Source: Fidelibacterota bacterium
GTDB taxonomy: Bacteria; Fidelibacterota; Marinisomatia; Marinisomatales; TCS55
Assembly: GCA_002713385.1 (NCBI GenBank)
Contig: PAWC01000025.1
Location: 4,076 to 9,815, forward strand
DNA: 5,740 nucleotides
Direction of reading: 5' to 3'
Below are positions 1 to 5,740 of the stretch, piece by piece. The position numbers and the translations under genes are program-made. The stretch's first letter is position 1; each line of letters starts with the position of its first letter. The notes beneath the pieces were generated by a model. The model saw only the letters and a list, made by a program, of their open reading frames with translations, made no database searches and was not told the DNA's origin.

Positions 1-1101
1 GGGAGTAAAGTCAGGATTTTTTACATATATTGACATCATAATTGATAAGATAAAAATAAGGACGGTTAATAAGACAACAACATATTGAAGATAATCTGGT
101 ATGCTTTTTTGAACCTTCTCCTCCAGTTTGGTTTGCTTATTATCTGGTTTTACAGTGTATATTGTTCTAGCCATGTCCTCATGAATTTGAGGCTTATCAA
201 TTTTTTCTATTAATCCTGCAGTAGAAAAAAGATTTAATTTTGATCTGCTGAATTTGTCATCAGTCATCATGCTTTGGATAGCCAACAAATGGTACGGCAT
301 TTCATCCAGTCCTTCTGTATTCTCTGTACTTACTTTAGCAAATGGTTTAACATGCTGCAGTTTATTTTTTGACCAATGTTCTTGCTTCTTTTCTGATAAC
401 TTATCTAAAGTGTAAACAGGGTTTAAATTTTCCCGAGGAGCATTTTTATGAATTTTTAATAATTCTTCAATATTAGATTGAAACCCAAATGATTTAGAAA
501 CTTTCCACTCCCCTTTGATAGATCTTACACTTCCCGCATATAGTTTATTTCTATTAACAACAAAAAGATCATATCCTTTACCAGCATCACTGATGACACC
601 AAAGGTTTGATTTGTAGGTCCTGTAAATACCATTGTTTCAGTACCGAGCCAAATGGGTTCAGCGCCATATTCACTGATTGAAAGTTTTATATCAGAAATA
701 AGCAGCGTGGGGACGTGGATAACATGATTGATGTTATCTTGAATGTTTTCAACAAAGGTTAGATAATCTAAACCTTTTTCTCCAAGCCGCTGATCTTTTT
801 GCCAAAGAATATAATCCCATGTATCGGCTGCACTCATGCCTGCGTCTACTTCGGTAAAATCATGATGGACCCAGTAATCTGGAATGGTTACAAACGCTTC
901 ATGGCCATCCAGTTGAACTTCACTGGATAGAGTTTTAAATGCTTGTTCTAAAATTGCATTGAAAACTTTGTCATTGCCGCGGGCATCATCCAAATCACCT
1001 GTAAGAGAAATTTGAGATATTTGAGTTAGAATGGATTTATCATCGCCCTGCGACCATACTGAACATAGGAGCGATGATTCGTTAAATGAGAGATTAATCA
1101 C
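1..1101 (-). CDS. PilM/GspL-like actin-fold membrane platform protein, 5' part (C-terminus beyond window)
   Basis: This frame is open from a GTG at 1099-1101 to the left edge, giving 367 residues with no stop. The first 330 or so look cytoplasmic. A single membrane segment lies at about 338-360 (VVVLLTVLIFILSIMMSIYV) and a periplasmic part begins after it. Three stretches fit the actin-like ASKHA fold of PilM/GspL: a first strand pair INLSFNESSLLCSVW (2-16, where a DxG motif would be), VTIPDYWVHHDFTEVDAGMS with DYILWQKDQRL (71-106, like the PilM block of a Pro-containing strand then an I-x-W-x-x-x helix), and FGVISDAGKGYDLFVVNRNKL (167-187, like the second phosphate motif). Cytoplasmic actin-fold plus one membrane helix plus periplasmic domain is the GspL layout, or that of a PilM-PilN fusion. 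Nucleotide-binding residues look degenerate, as in GspL. Start choice: GTG with AGGG seven nucleotides upstream, since the next in-frame Met is near residue 89. The family call is from motif pattern only. Confidence 0.62.
   Translation of the reverse strand, partial: MINLSFNESSLLCSVWSQGDDKSILTQISQISLTGDLDDARGNDKVFNAILEQAFKTLSSEVQLDGHEAFVTIPDYWVHHDFTEVDAGMSAADTWDYILWQKDQRLGEKGLDYLTFVENIQDNINHVIHVPTLLISDIKLSISEYGAEPIWLGTETMVFTGPTNQTFGVISDAGKGYDLFVVNRNKLYAGSVRSIKGEWKVSKSFGFQSNIEELLKIHKNAPRENLNPVYTLDKLSEKKQEHWSKNKLQHVKPFAKVSTENTEGLDEMPYHLLAIQSMMTDDKFSRSKLNLFSTAGLIEKIDKPQIHEDMARTIYTVKPDNKQTKLEEKVQKSIPDYLQYVVVLLTVLIFILSIMMSIYVKNPDFTP
718..738. repeat. Short inverted repeat inside the PilM/GspL-like gene
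   Basis: GATAACAT (718-725) and ATGTTATC (731-738) are perfect 8-bp reverse complements around a 5-nt centre, within codons for DNINHVI. It would form a small mRNA hairpin. No function can be inferred and it may be chance in AT-rich coding sequence. Confidence 0.4.
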
Positions 1102-1108
1102 AGTTAGA

Positions 1109-1112
1109 CCCT
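1109..1112 (-). promoter_or_regulatory. Possible ribosome binding site for the PilM/GspL-like gene
   Basis: AGGG on the minus strand lies 7 nt before the GTG start at 1101 and overlaps the TAG stop of the preceding gene. It supports the GTG start, which is otherwise ambiguous because the two genes lie in the same frame separated only by the TAG and three codons. Confidence 0.4.
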
Positions 1113-1866
1113 AGTCCCAACTGCGGAGACCGTCATTAATATATCCGTGATTATTTGCTTTAAATGAAAATATTAAATAACGGCGTTCTTTGTAAAGTTC
1201 AGTTATGGGACTTGCGACACGGACACTACTTTTGTCATCTGTGACGGTTATTTTGTAAAGTTCCTTCGTTAATGGGCAAGAAAGCATGGACACCTCGGGC
1301 TGGTATGAATCATAATAATTGGTCAGCTCAGAACGTTCTTTTGATTCCGTGGAAATACTTGCTACAAAATTAGGATTAGTTTCGTATTCAGCTAACTTTT
1401 TATGCTGGACAAATATGGTATCATTTCTGGCTAATTCTTCTAAATACATCACAACAGTATGGGTTGTATCAATAATGGTATCACGACGGACTTTAGGAAA
1501 ACCAAATGTTGTGTCAAAATCAACGTCAAATCCTTTAGGTATGTTTACAGCCACATCTTTGCCATTTAATGACAATATCCGATCATTCAAATATGTTGAA
1601 TCAGCCATAATTGAATCCCGGACAGCATTTATAAGATTAATTGCCCATATACCATCGATGTTAAAAGAATCAGTCAGTGTATTATAAAATGATTCTACAT
1701 CAAAAACATTTTGCATATTAAACCGGCTTTGATCTTTTTTATCAGCCTCTTCCTCCCAAATAGCTTTGGGAACGTATATAGTAATGATCATAAATATAAA
1801 TGAGAGGATAATAAACAGTTCCAAAAGATCAGAGCGAAAGTGTCTCTTACTTAATTTTTTTTCCAT
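1111..1866 (-). CDS. Membrane-anchored protein with pilin-like N-terminus, function unknown
   Basis: I do not recognise a named family for this 251-residue protein. A short basic leader (MEKKLSKRHFR) precedes a hydrophobic helix at residues 14-33, and the rest is polar and probably periplasmic. The helix resembles a type IV pilin start: E16 and P33 are 17 residues apart, exactly as Glu5 and Pro22 are in mature pilins, and the motif LLEL matches LIEL. However, the glycine that prepilin peptidase needs before the mature Phe/Met is replaced by Arg11-Ser12. Near the C-terminus, CPLTKELYKITV (197-208) followed by VRVASP (215-220) resembles the CP-x-T-x-x-x-Y block found in some pseudopilin-like proteins. 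The tail has FKANNHGYINDGLRSWD (residues 235-251). It starts 1 nt after the HhH gene with no clear SD, and is followed 9 nt later and in the same frame by the PilM/GspL-like gene. It is probably a type IV filament or secretion component. The alternative is a plain single-pass anchor protein. Confidence 0.7.
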   Translation of the reverse strand: MEKKLSKRHFRSDLLELFIILSFIFMIITIYVPKAIWEEEADKKDQSRFNMQNVFDVESFYNTLTDSFNIDGIWAINLINAVRDSIMADSTYLNDRILSLNGKDVAVNIPKGFDVDFDTTFGFPKVRRDTIIDTTHTVVMYLEELARNDTIFVQHKKLAEYETNPNFVASISTESKERSELTNYYDSYQPEVSMLSCPLTKELYKITVTDDKSSVRVASPITELYKERRYLIFSFKANNHGYINDGLRSWD

Positions 1867-1867
1867 A

Positions 1868-2299
1868 TTACTTTATTTGAATAAATTGTTTTAGTTGATC
1901 CTGCGTTTTTGGCCCAATTCCTTTAATATTCAAGAGGCCTTCAATTGATTTAAATGGGCCAAAAACATCTCGATATTGTATAATTCTTTCAGCAGTTATA
2001 GAATTGATTTTAGGGAATCTTAACAAATCTTTCTTTAAGGCTGTATTAATATTAATCGATTTTACAGAAATCTTGGGTTTAATGTCATCCGATTTTGATA
2101 AATTTTCTTGAGTGTAATTCAACTTTGATTCATCAATATAAAAGCTCAATGATTTGAATTCAGCAATCTCATTTTCTATTTTTTCAGAAAAATCTGGTTT
2201 AAAATACGTTTTTCGAATCGTCCCCACACTCAGTCCAATAGCTACTGATATAATTAAGAATTGAAAAACAAAACGCTCTTTTTGAGTAAAAACAGTCAT
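1868..2299 (-). CDS. Membrane-anchored ComEA-type helix-hairpin-helix protein
   Basis: This 143-residue protein has one N-terminal membrane segment at about 10-28 (FQFLIISVAIGLSVG core), a polar low-complexity linker at about 30-80, and a C-terminal helix-hairpin-helix pair at 82-143. The domain begins with the ComEA signature ININTA and contains ERIIQYRDVFGPFKSIEGLL and an intact second hairpin IKGIGPKT. In ComEA proteins this module binds double-stranded DNA on the outer face of the inner membrane during natural transformation. Membrane anchor plus linker plus HhH is the standard ComEA layout, though SLBB/soluble-ligand regions are absent. The first hairpin, usually LPGIG, reads FPKIN, so both glycines are lost. 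The start ATG overlaps the dnaJ stop, and the stop is 1 nt before the next gene. The DNA-uptake role is inferred from the domain. HhH modules also occur in the T2SS minor pseudopilin GspK, but no prepilin signal is seen here. I am sure of the domain and moderately sure of a ComEA-like role. Confidence 0.8.
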   Translation of the reverse strand: MTVFTQKERFVFQFLIISVAIGLSVGTIRKTYFKPDFSEKIENEIAEFKSLSFYIDESKLNYTQENLSKSDDIKPKISVKSININTALKKDLLRFPKINSITAERIIQYRDVFGPFKSIEGLLNIKGIGPKTQDQLKQFIQIK

Positions 2300-3420
2300 T
2301 ACAGTTTAATTTTTCGATAGGATTGTTTTACTTTATTCTCTTTTGATTCCAATTCTTCAAAAATAGATTTTTGTTTTTTATTTAATCCTGATGGTGTTTC
2401 CACATGGACACGCACCAATTGATCTCCCCGTGATGACCCACGCATTACAGGAAATCCCTTTTTGCGCATTCGTAAGATTTGTCCAGACTGAATTCCTGAT
2501 GGAATCTTCAAGCTGACATTTCCGCCATCAATCGTAGGTACTTCTATGGATATGCCCAAAGCAGCCATACTAAATGAAATAACTGCTTCTAAAAATACAT
2601 TTTCACCATCACGTACGAAATGCGGATGGTTTTCTTCTTCAAAAAATACAACAAGATCTCCGGCAGATTGCCCAGACTCACCTTTATTACCCTGCCCATC
2701 CAAACGCATATAATTACCTGATTCTACACCAGCAGGAACTTTGACCTTTACTGAAACACTCTTTCTGACCTGTCCATTACTGCAACTCTTACACGGTTTA
2801 ATAATAACTTTTCCTGTCCCTTTACAAATAGGACATTCCCTTTCAACTACCGATTGAAAAATAAAAGATTGAGACATTTGCCGTACTCGACCGGCACCGC
2901 CGCATTGTTGACATGTAGTCGGGCTAACTCCCGGAGCCGCACCGCTACCCTGACAGGTTACACAATGTTCTAGGCGTTTGATTTTTATTGTTTTTTCAAC
3001 ACCTGTAACAATTTCGTTGTATGTGAGTTCTATTGTTGCACGTAAATCTTGTCCGCGTCGAATGGTTTGTCTTCCTCTGCCACCACCAAAAATACTGCCA
3101 AAAATATCACTGCCAAAAACATCGCCAAATTGGCCAAAAATATCATCCATGGACATATGATGAAATCCACCGCCGCTAAATCCTTGAGTTTGATCACCCA
3201 TCCCAACACCTGCATGGCCAAATTGATCATATTGCTGACGTTTTCGATTGTCACTTAATACACTATAAGCTTCTGCAGCTTCCTTGAATTTTGATTCTGC
3301 TTCTTTATCCCCAGGATTTTTATCCGGATGATATTTTAAAGCTATTTTACGGTATGATTTTTTTATTTCGTCATTGGAAGCGTTATTACTGACTCCCAAG
3401 ACATCATATAAATCTCTCAT
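2299..3420 (-). CDS. dnaJ: Chaperone protein DnaJ (class A Hsp40)
   Basis: DnaJ stimulates the ATPase of DnaK and delivers unfolded clients in the cytoplasm. It is full length at 373 residues. The J domain spans residues 1-68, with the HPD triad at 31-33. A Gly/Phe-rich linker at about 71-117 includes a cluster of IFG/FG repeats ([21 protein letters not shown] region). The cysteine-rich zinc domain spans about 153-217, with CxxC pairs at C153/C156, C170/C173, C196/C199 and C210/C213. The C-terminal substrate-binding beta domains run from about 220 to 345. The first three zinc repeats keep CxxCxGxG, but the fourth reads CKSCSNGQ and lacks both standard glycine positions while keeping both cysteines. 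The start ATG overlaps the grpE stop by 4 nt, and the TAA stop shares its last A with the next start (TAATG). All key catalytic and metal-binding residues are present, so it should be functional. dnaK is not in this window. Confidence 0.98.
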   Translation of the reverse strand: MRDLYDVLGVSNNASNDEIKKSYRKIALKYHPDKNPGDKEAESKFKEAAEAYSVLSDNRKRQQYDQFGHAGVGMGDQTQGFSGGGFHHMSMDDIFGQFGDVFGSDIFGSIFGGGRGRQTIRRGQDLRATIELTYNEIVTGVEKTIKIKRLEHCVTCQGSGAAPGVSPTTCQQCGGAGRVRQMSQSFIFQSVVERECPICKGTGKVIIKPCKSCSNGQVRKSVSVKVKVPAGVESGNYMRLDGQGNKGESGQSAGDLVVFFEEENHPHFVRDGENVFLEAVISFSMAALGISIEVPTIDGGNVSLKIPSGIQSGQILRMRKKGFPVMRGSSRGDQLVRVHVETPSGLNKKQKSIFEELESKENKVKQSYRKIKL

Positions 3421-3959
3421 GCTTTTTTTACAACAACCTTGGCATGGCGAATAATGCGGTCTTTATACTTATATCCTTTCTCAAACACCTCCAGAATTTC
3501 ATTTTCCTTTTTCCCCTCTTCTTCTCTGACCATTAAGGCATCATGTAATTCAGAATCAAGAATATCTCCTACTTCGCAGAACGATTCGATACCACGCTCT
3601 TCAAATAGTTTATGGATCTTTTGCAAGATTAAATCCATTCCCTTTTTAATCGAATCAGAACTATCCTTGTGTTCCGGATGGTCTACTGCATCTTTCATAC
3701 GATCAAGATCGTCAGCAATGGAAAGCATATTTTTAATGACGTCCTCTCCTTCATAACGAAAGAGGTTAATAATTTCCTTTTCCTTTCGCTTACGAAAATT
3801 ATCGAATTCAGCTTTTAGACGGACATGTTTATCTTCCATTTCACTTAATTGCAGGGTTAATTCTTCAATATTTTTTTCTAGCTGCTGTTCCCTGCTAACT
3901 TTATTTTTCTTATGTTTTGTTTTCTTAGTTTTCTTTTCTTTTTCTGTTTTAACAGACAC
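3417..3959 (-). CDS. grpE: Nucleotide exchange factor GrpE
   Basis: GrpE is the cytoplasmic co-chaperone that releases ADP from DnaK and so completes the DnaK-DnaJ folding cycle. It has 180 residues, normal for the family. Residues 1-22 are a lysine-rich disordered tail, 23-75 a long coiled coil ending in the signature [16 protein letters not shown], then a helical bundle, then the C-terminal beta domain with [19 protein letters not shown] and [16 protein letters not shown]. Two usual residues are changed: the FDP before the conserved His is LDS, and the RPA near the end is RHA. Translation starts at a GTG (3957-3959) inside the end of hrcA. A GGAG ten nucleotides upstream (3970-3973) supports this start, and the next in-frame Met would remove much of the coiled coil. 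The TGA stop overlaps the dnaJ ATG as ATGA, which suggests translational coupling and fixed GrpE:DnaJ output. Confidence 0.96.
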   Translation of the reverse strand: MSVKTEKEKKTKKTKHKKNKVSREQQLEKNIEELTLQLSEMEDKHVRLKAEFDNFRKRKEKEIINLFRYEGEDVIKNMLSIADDLDRMKDAVDHPEHKDSSDSIKKGMDLILQKIHKLFEERGIESFCEVGDILDSELHDALMVREEEGKKENEILEVFEKGYKYKDRIIRHAKVVVKKA

Positions 3960-4977
3960 GATTCATGATCTCCGAAAAATTGTTCAATATTCTTATAACA
4001 TTGGCATAGGGAATACGTGTAGGTCCTATAATTCCAATCTGACCTTGAAATGATGATCCACCGAATACATGTGTCACAACAGTACAGTCATTATAGATTG
4101 CTTCCATATTCTCATTCCCGATGAACATATAATTATTCTGTTCATTGAAATACGTTTTAAAATATTGTGTTACGTTTTCATTATCGATCGCTACCAATGT
4201 TTTTTGCAAGTTTTCCACATGCTGATATTCAGGTTGATCCAATAATTCTCGATTTGAAGAAGTAAAGACCAACTCACTATCAGGAATCATAAAGTGTTCT
4301 TCTGGACTTTGTAAAAGGATTTGAATTATTTCATGATCAGCCAGGGGTGATTCCTGCATGCGTTCGGCAATCGTATTTTGTATATCTTTCAGGGTTAGTC
4401 CCAATAATTTTTCTTTTAATAGTGCGGTTACATTAAGAATATCATTTTCACTAATGGCCACATTCATATTGAGTACAATAGATCTAACTAATCCGGACTT
4501 CATTCCCAATACGACCATTACGCGATCAGATGATAAAGGCAACAATTCAATTTCATTCAATATGCTGCGGTCATATTCCAGAATCATTGCGACACCAAAC
4601 AAATGACAGATCTTGGACAGCATTGCAGCAGTTGTCTGCAATATATCATCAACACTGTTTGATGATATATTCAGTTTATTCTCAATCGTATTATAGTTTT
4701 CCAAAAAAGTGTCAGTTTGCTGCATCAAATGATCGACATAATAGCGATAACCCACATCAGTGGGTACCCGACCTGATGATGTATATGTATGCATCATTAA
4801 ATTCTTTTTTTCCAGACTCGCCATGGCATTTCTCAATGTGGCGGGACTGCAGTCAAAAGCATGTTTTTTCTTGAGCACATTTGAACCGATTGGCACATGA
4901 TTCAAAATGTAATCTTCCACCACTGCTTTTAGAACTTGCTGTTCCCGAGGGGTGATTTCTGACTTTTTTATATTCAT
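3949..4977 (-). CDS. hrcA: Heat-inducible transcription repressor HrcA
   Basis: HrcA is the dimeric repressor of class I heat-shock genes. In well-studied bacteria it binds the CIRCE operator and is kept active by GroEL. The 342-residue length matches the family. Residues 1-85 are the winged-helix DNA-binding region with family hallmarks: TPREQQVLKAVVEDYI, PIGSNVL, SPATLRNAMASLE and SSGRVPTDVGYRYYVD. Residues about 100-330 form the GAF-like and inserted dimerisation part. The end carries GQIGIIGPTRIPYANVIRIL, the conserved C-terminal block (usually GxIGxIGPTRMxY). The start at 4977 is an ATG with no SD-like sequence in front. The stop lies 11 nt inside grpE. No canonical CIRCE (TTAGCACTC-N9-GAGTGCTAA) occurs anywhere in the window, so either its targets lie elsewhere or its operator has diverged. 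A 13-bp inverted repeat lies within the coding sequence at 4640-4671, in the linker after the DNA-binding domain. Confidence 0.96.
   Translation of the reverse strand: MNIKKSEITPREQQVLKAVVEDYILNHVPIGSNVLKKKHAFDCSPATLRNAMASLEKKNLMMHTYTSSGRVPTDVGYRYYVDHLMQQTDTFLENYNTIENKLNISSNSVDDILQTTAAMLSKICHLFGVAMILEYDRSILNEIELLPLSSDRVMVVLGMKSGLVRSIVLNMNVAISENDILNVTALLKEKLLGLTLKDIQNTIAERMQESPLADHEIIQILLQSPEEHFMIPDSELVFTSSNRELLDQPEYQHVENLQKTLVAIDNENVTQYFKTYFNEQNNYMFIGNENMEAIYNDCTVVTHVFGGSSFQGQIGIIGPTRIPYANVIRILNNFSEIMNRVC
3970..3973 (-). promoter_or_regulatory. Ribosome binding site for grpE
   Basis: GGAG on the minus strand lies 10 nt before the GTG start of grpE and inside the last codons of hrcA. It is the clearest Shine-Dalgarno match in the window and decides the GTG start. 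Most other genes here lack one and seem to rely on stop-start coupling. Confidence 0.6.
4640..4671. repeat. Perfect 13-bp inverted repeat inside hrcA
   Basis: The arms AATATATCATCAA (4640-4652) and TTGATGATATATT (4659-4671) are perfect reverse complements around a 6-nt centre, CACTGT on the plus strand. A further 3-bp CTG/CAG pairing follows outside after a one-base bulge. In the mRNA it would form a long hairpin within codons for NISSNSVDDIL, in the linker after the HrcA DNA-binding domain. It is longer than the 9-bp arms of CIRCE and does not match that consensus. It could be an intragenic operator, an mRNA processing or stability structure, or chance. Confidence 0.75.
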
Positions 4978-4988
4978 AATAAGTAAAG

Positions 4989-5018
4989 AATTTAGATAGT
5001 TTCCAATTTGGGAAACAA
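4989..5018 (-). promoter_or_regulatory. Weak candidate promoter for hrcA-grpE-dnaJ
   Basis: On the minus strand, TTGTTT (5013-5018) and TAAATT (4989-4994) are 18 bp apart and loosely resemble sigma-70 -35 and -10 boxes. The inverted repeat at 4999-5016 would lie between them, where a repressor could block RNA polymerase. The implied transcript would start only about 5 nt before the hrcA ATG, which would fit the missing Shine-Dalgarno sequence. Matches are poor, and an ftsX-linked transcript is equally possible. Confidence 0.2.
4999..5016. repeat. Inverted repeat in the ftsX-hrcA gap (candidate operator)
   Basis: GTTTCC-AATTTG-GGAAAC on the plus strand gives 6-bp perfect arms with a 6-nt centre, in the only intergenic space of the window, 22 nt upstream of the hrcA start. 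No T-run follows it in the direction of transcription, so it is a poor terminator for ftsX. Its place before a repressor gene suggests an autoregulatory site, but it does not resemble CIRCE. Confidence 0.45.
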
Positions 5019-5038
5019 GTTGCTATTCCGAGGAGAAA

Positions 5039-5740
5039 TTACTTTATAAACCTGGAAATCGCCCGGTTGCTCCCAAAGAGACTTATCACCACAGCAATCA
5101 GGAATAACCAGCCTAAAAACATCCATTGCACATTGATGGTAAAAGTAGTCAACTGGCTTAAAATTTCGTTTGCCCCATACACTGCTCCATAGAGTAATAC
5201 TGAAGCTAACATAGCCCCTAGAATTGCTTGCAAGACTCCTTCGAGTATAAAGGGCATACGGATAAATGTATTTGTGGCGCCAATCATTTTTAATGCCTTG
5301 ATCAAGTCTTTATTTGAATAAATCGTCAGTTTGATAGTATTGGCTATGATCATGACTGTAACGAGTATGATTGCAAATGCGATCCCCGACAATCCTAACA
5401 TACCACGCTCATAAAAGCCTTCAATTCTGCTGATGAGGCGTCCTTGATGATTAACCGTATCTACCCCCTCAATTTTTTTAATACGCTCAATGATTGGAGT
5501 AATTATTAAATAACCATCATATTTTCGTTTTACGTTAACAACACAACTGATAGGTAGAGGATTATAATCGAGGAATTCTGTTAAATCATCACCAAATTGT
5601 GATTTATACACTTTGAGAGCCTCTTCCTTCGTAATCAGTGTGGTTGTGTAAACATCTGGAATCATCCTTATTTCTTGAACATACTGAATAGCTTGTTCAT
5701 TGGTGACTGTATCTTTGAAAAATACTTCTATTTTATATTT
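5039..5740 (-). CDS. ftsX: Cell-division ABC transporter permease FtsX, 3' part (N-terminus beyond window)
   Basis: This is the integral membrane partner of the ATPase FtsE. In the family it sits at the division site and passes a cytoplasmic ATP-driven signal to periplasmic peptidoglycan hydrolases. The frame is open to the right edge, so 233 residues are visible. FtsX proteins are usually near 290-300 residues, so roughly 60, including the first membrane segment, are missing. Visible residues 1-105 form the extracytoplasmic domain, with the typical KEEALKVYKSQFGDDL and NPLPISCVVNV stretches. Three membrane segments follow at about 113-138, 160-188 and 207-224, with the conserved cytoplasmic loop between the first two (KDLIKALKMIGAT) typical of FtsX/MacB-type permeases. 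It ends in TAA, 61 bp before hrcA. The in-frame ATG at 5665 is internal, because the preceding 25 codons also read as FtsX. Identification is strong from motif order and topology. Confidence 0.93.
   Translation of the reverse strand, partial: KYKIEVFFKDTVTNEQAIQYVQEIRMIPDVYTTTLITKEEALKVYKSQFGDDLTEFLDYNPLPISCVVNVKRKYDGYLIITPIIERIKKIEGVDTVNHQGRLISRIEGFYERGMLGLSGIAFAIILVTVMIIANTIKLTIYSNKDLIKALKMIGATNTFIRMPFILEGVLQAILGAMLASVLLYGAVYGANEILSQLTTFTINVQWMFLGWLFLIAVVISLFGSNRAISRFIK

Noticed and set aside
1319..1687. Open frame on the plus strand opposite the pilin-like gene
   Set aside because: It lies wholly antisense to a better-supported gene, has no ribosome site and no recognisable domain. Similar plus-strand frames at 3439-3756 and 4530-4874 are rejected for the same reason.
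2045..2056. 12-nt perfect palindrome ATTAATATTAAT
   Set aside because: It encodes the conserved ININ of the HhH domain with AT-rich codons, so the protein motif explains it.
3040..3145. Short direct repeats of a GCCAAAAAT-type unit
   Set aside because: They encode the IFG/FG repeats of the DnaJ Gly/Phe linker, a normal feature of the family, not a DNA repeat element.
3030..3254. Minus-strand frame overlapping the dnaJ Gly/Phe region
   Set aside because: It is an out-of-frame shadow of the repetitive Gly/Phe codons of dnaJ, which is certain in its own frame.
4750..4765. Hairpin ACCCAC-ATCA-GTGGGT in hrcA
   Set aside because: It falls in codons for the strongly conserved VPTDVGY motif, so coding constraint is a sufficient explanation.
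4999..5016. Rho-independent terminator after ftsX
   Set aside because: The stem is only 6 bp and no T-run follows on the minus strand.
1..5740. CRISPR array, tRNA or rRNA, insertion sequence or attachment site
   Set aside because: Nearly every base is inside a minus-strand gene, and no spaced repeats, transposase or tRNA-like folds were seen.

Overview
This window is a compact, AT-rich stretch of bacterial chromosome. Seven genes all read on the minus strand, so transcription runs from high to low coordinates, and almost no base is left non-coding. In transcription order they are: the 3' part of ftsX (cell-division ABC-transporter membrane subunit, cut by the right edge), hrcA, grpE, dnaJ, a small membrane-anchored ComEA-type helix-hairpin-helix (HhH) protein, a membrane-anchored protein with a pilin-like N-terminus, and a large protein resembling the PilM/GspL actin-like platform family (cut by the left edge).

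Organism: low GC, the order hrcA-grpE-dnaJ with no dnaK between, few Shine-Dalgarno (SD) sequences and the protein character suggest an uncultivated marine-type bacterium of the FCB superphylum. Candidatus Marinimicrobia (SAR406) is my first guess. This is inference only, because the window holds no rRNA or other decisive marker.

Layout: ftsX ends at 5039. A 61-bp gap follows (4978-5038), the only real intergenic space, and it holds an inverted repeat that could be an operator or promoter element. From the hrcA start at 4977 the genes run with overlaps or tiny gaps: hrcA/grpE overlap 11 nt, grpE/dnaJ share ATGA, dnaJ/HhH gene share the A of TAATG, HhH/pilin-like gap 1 nt, pilin-like/PilM-GspL-like gap 9 nt. 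No terminator is seen, so the heat-shock genes and the three membrane or pilus-type genes are probably co-transcribed.

How they fit together: HrcA would repress heat-shock genes, and GrpE and DnaJ are the co-chaperones of DnaK, which is encoded elsewhere. The last three genes look like parts of a type IV filament, type II secretion or DNA-uptake machine: a ComEA-like DNA-binding protein, an odd pilin-like protein without the usual cleavage glycine, and a PilM/GspL-like protein with one membrane segment. This divergent cluster, translationally chained to the chaperone operon, is the most interesting part of the window. A perfect 13-bp inverted repeat inside hrcA, which protein coding alone does not require, is the most striking non-coding signal.
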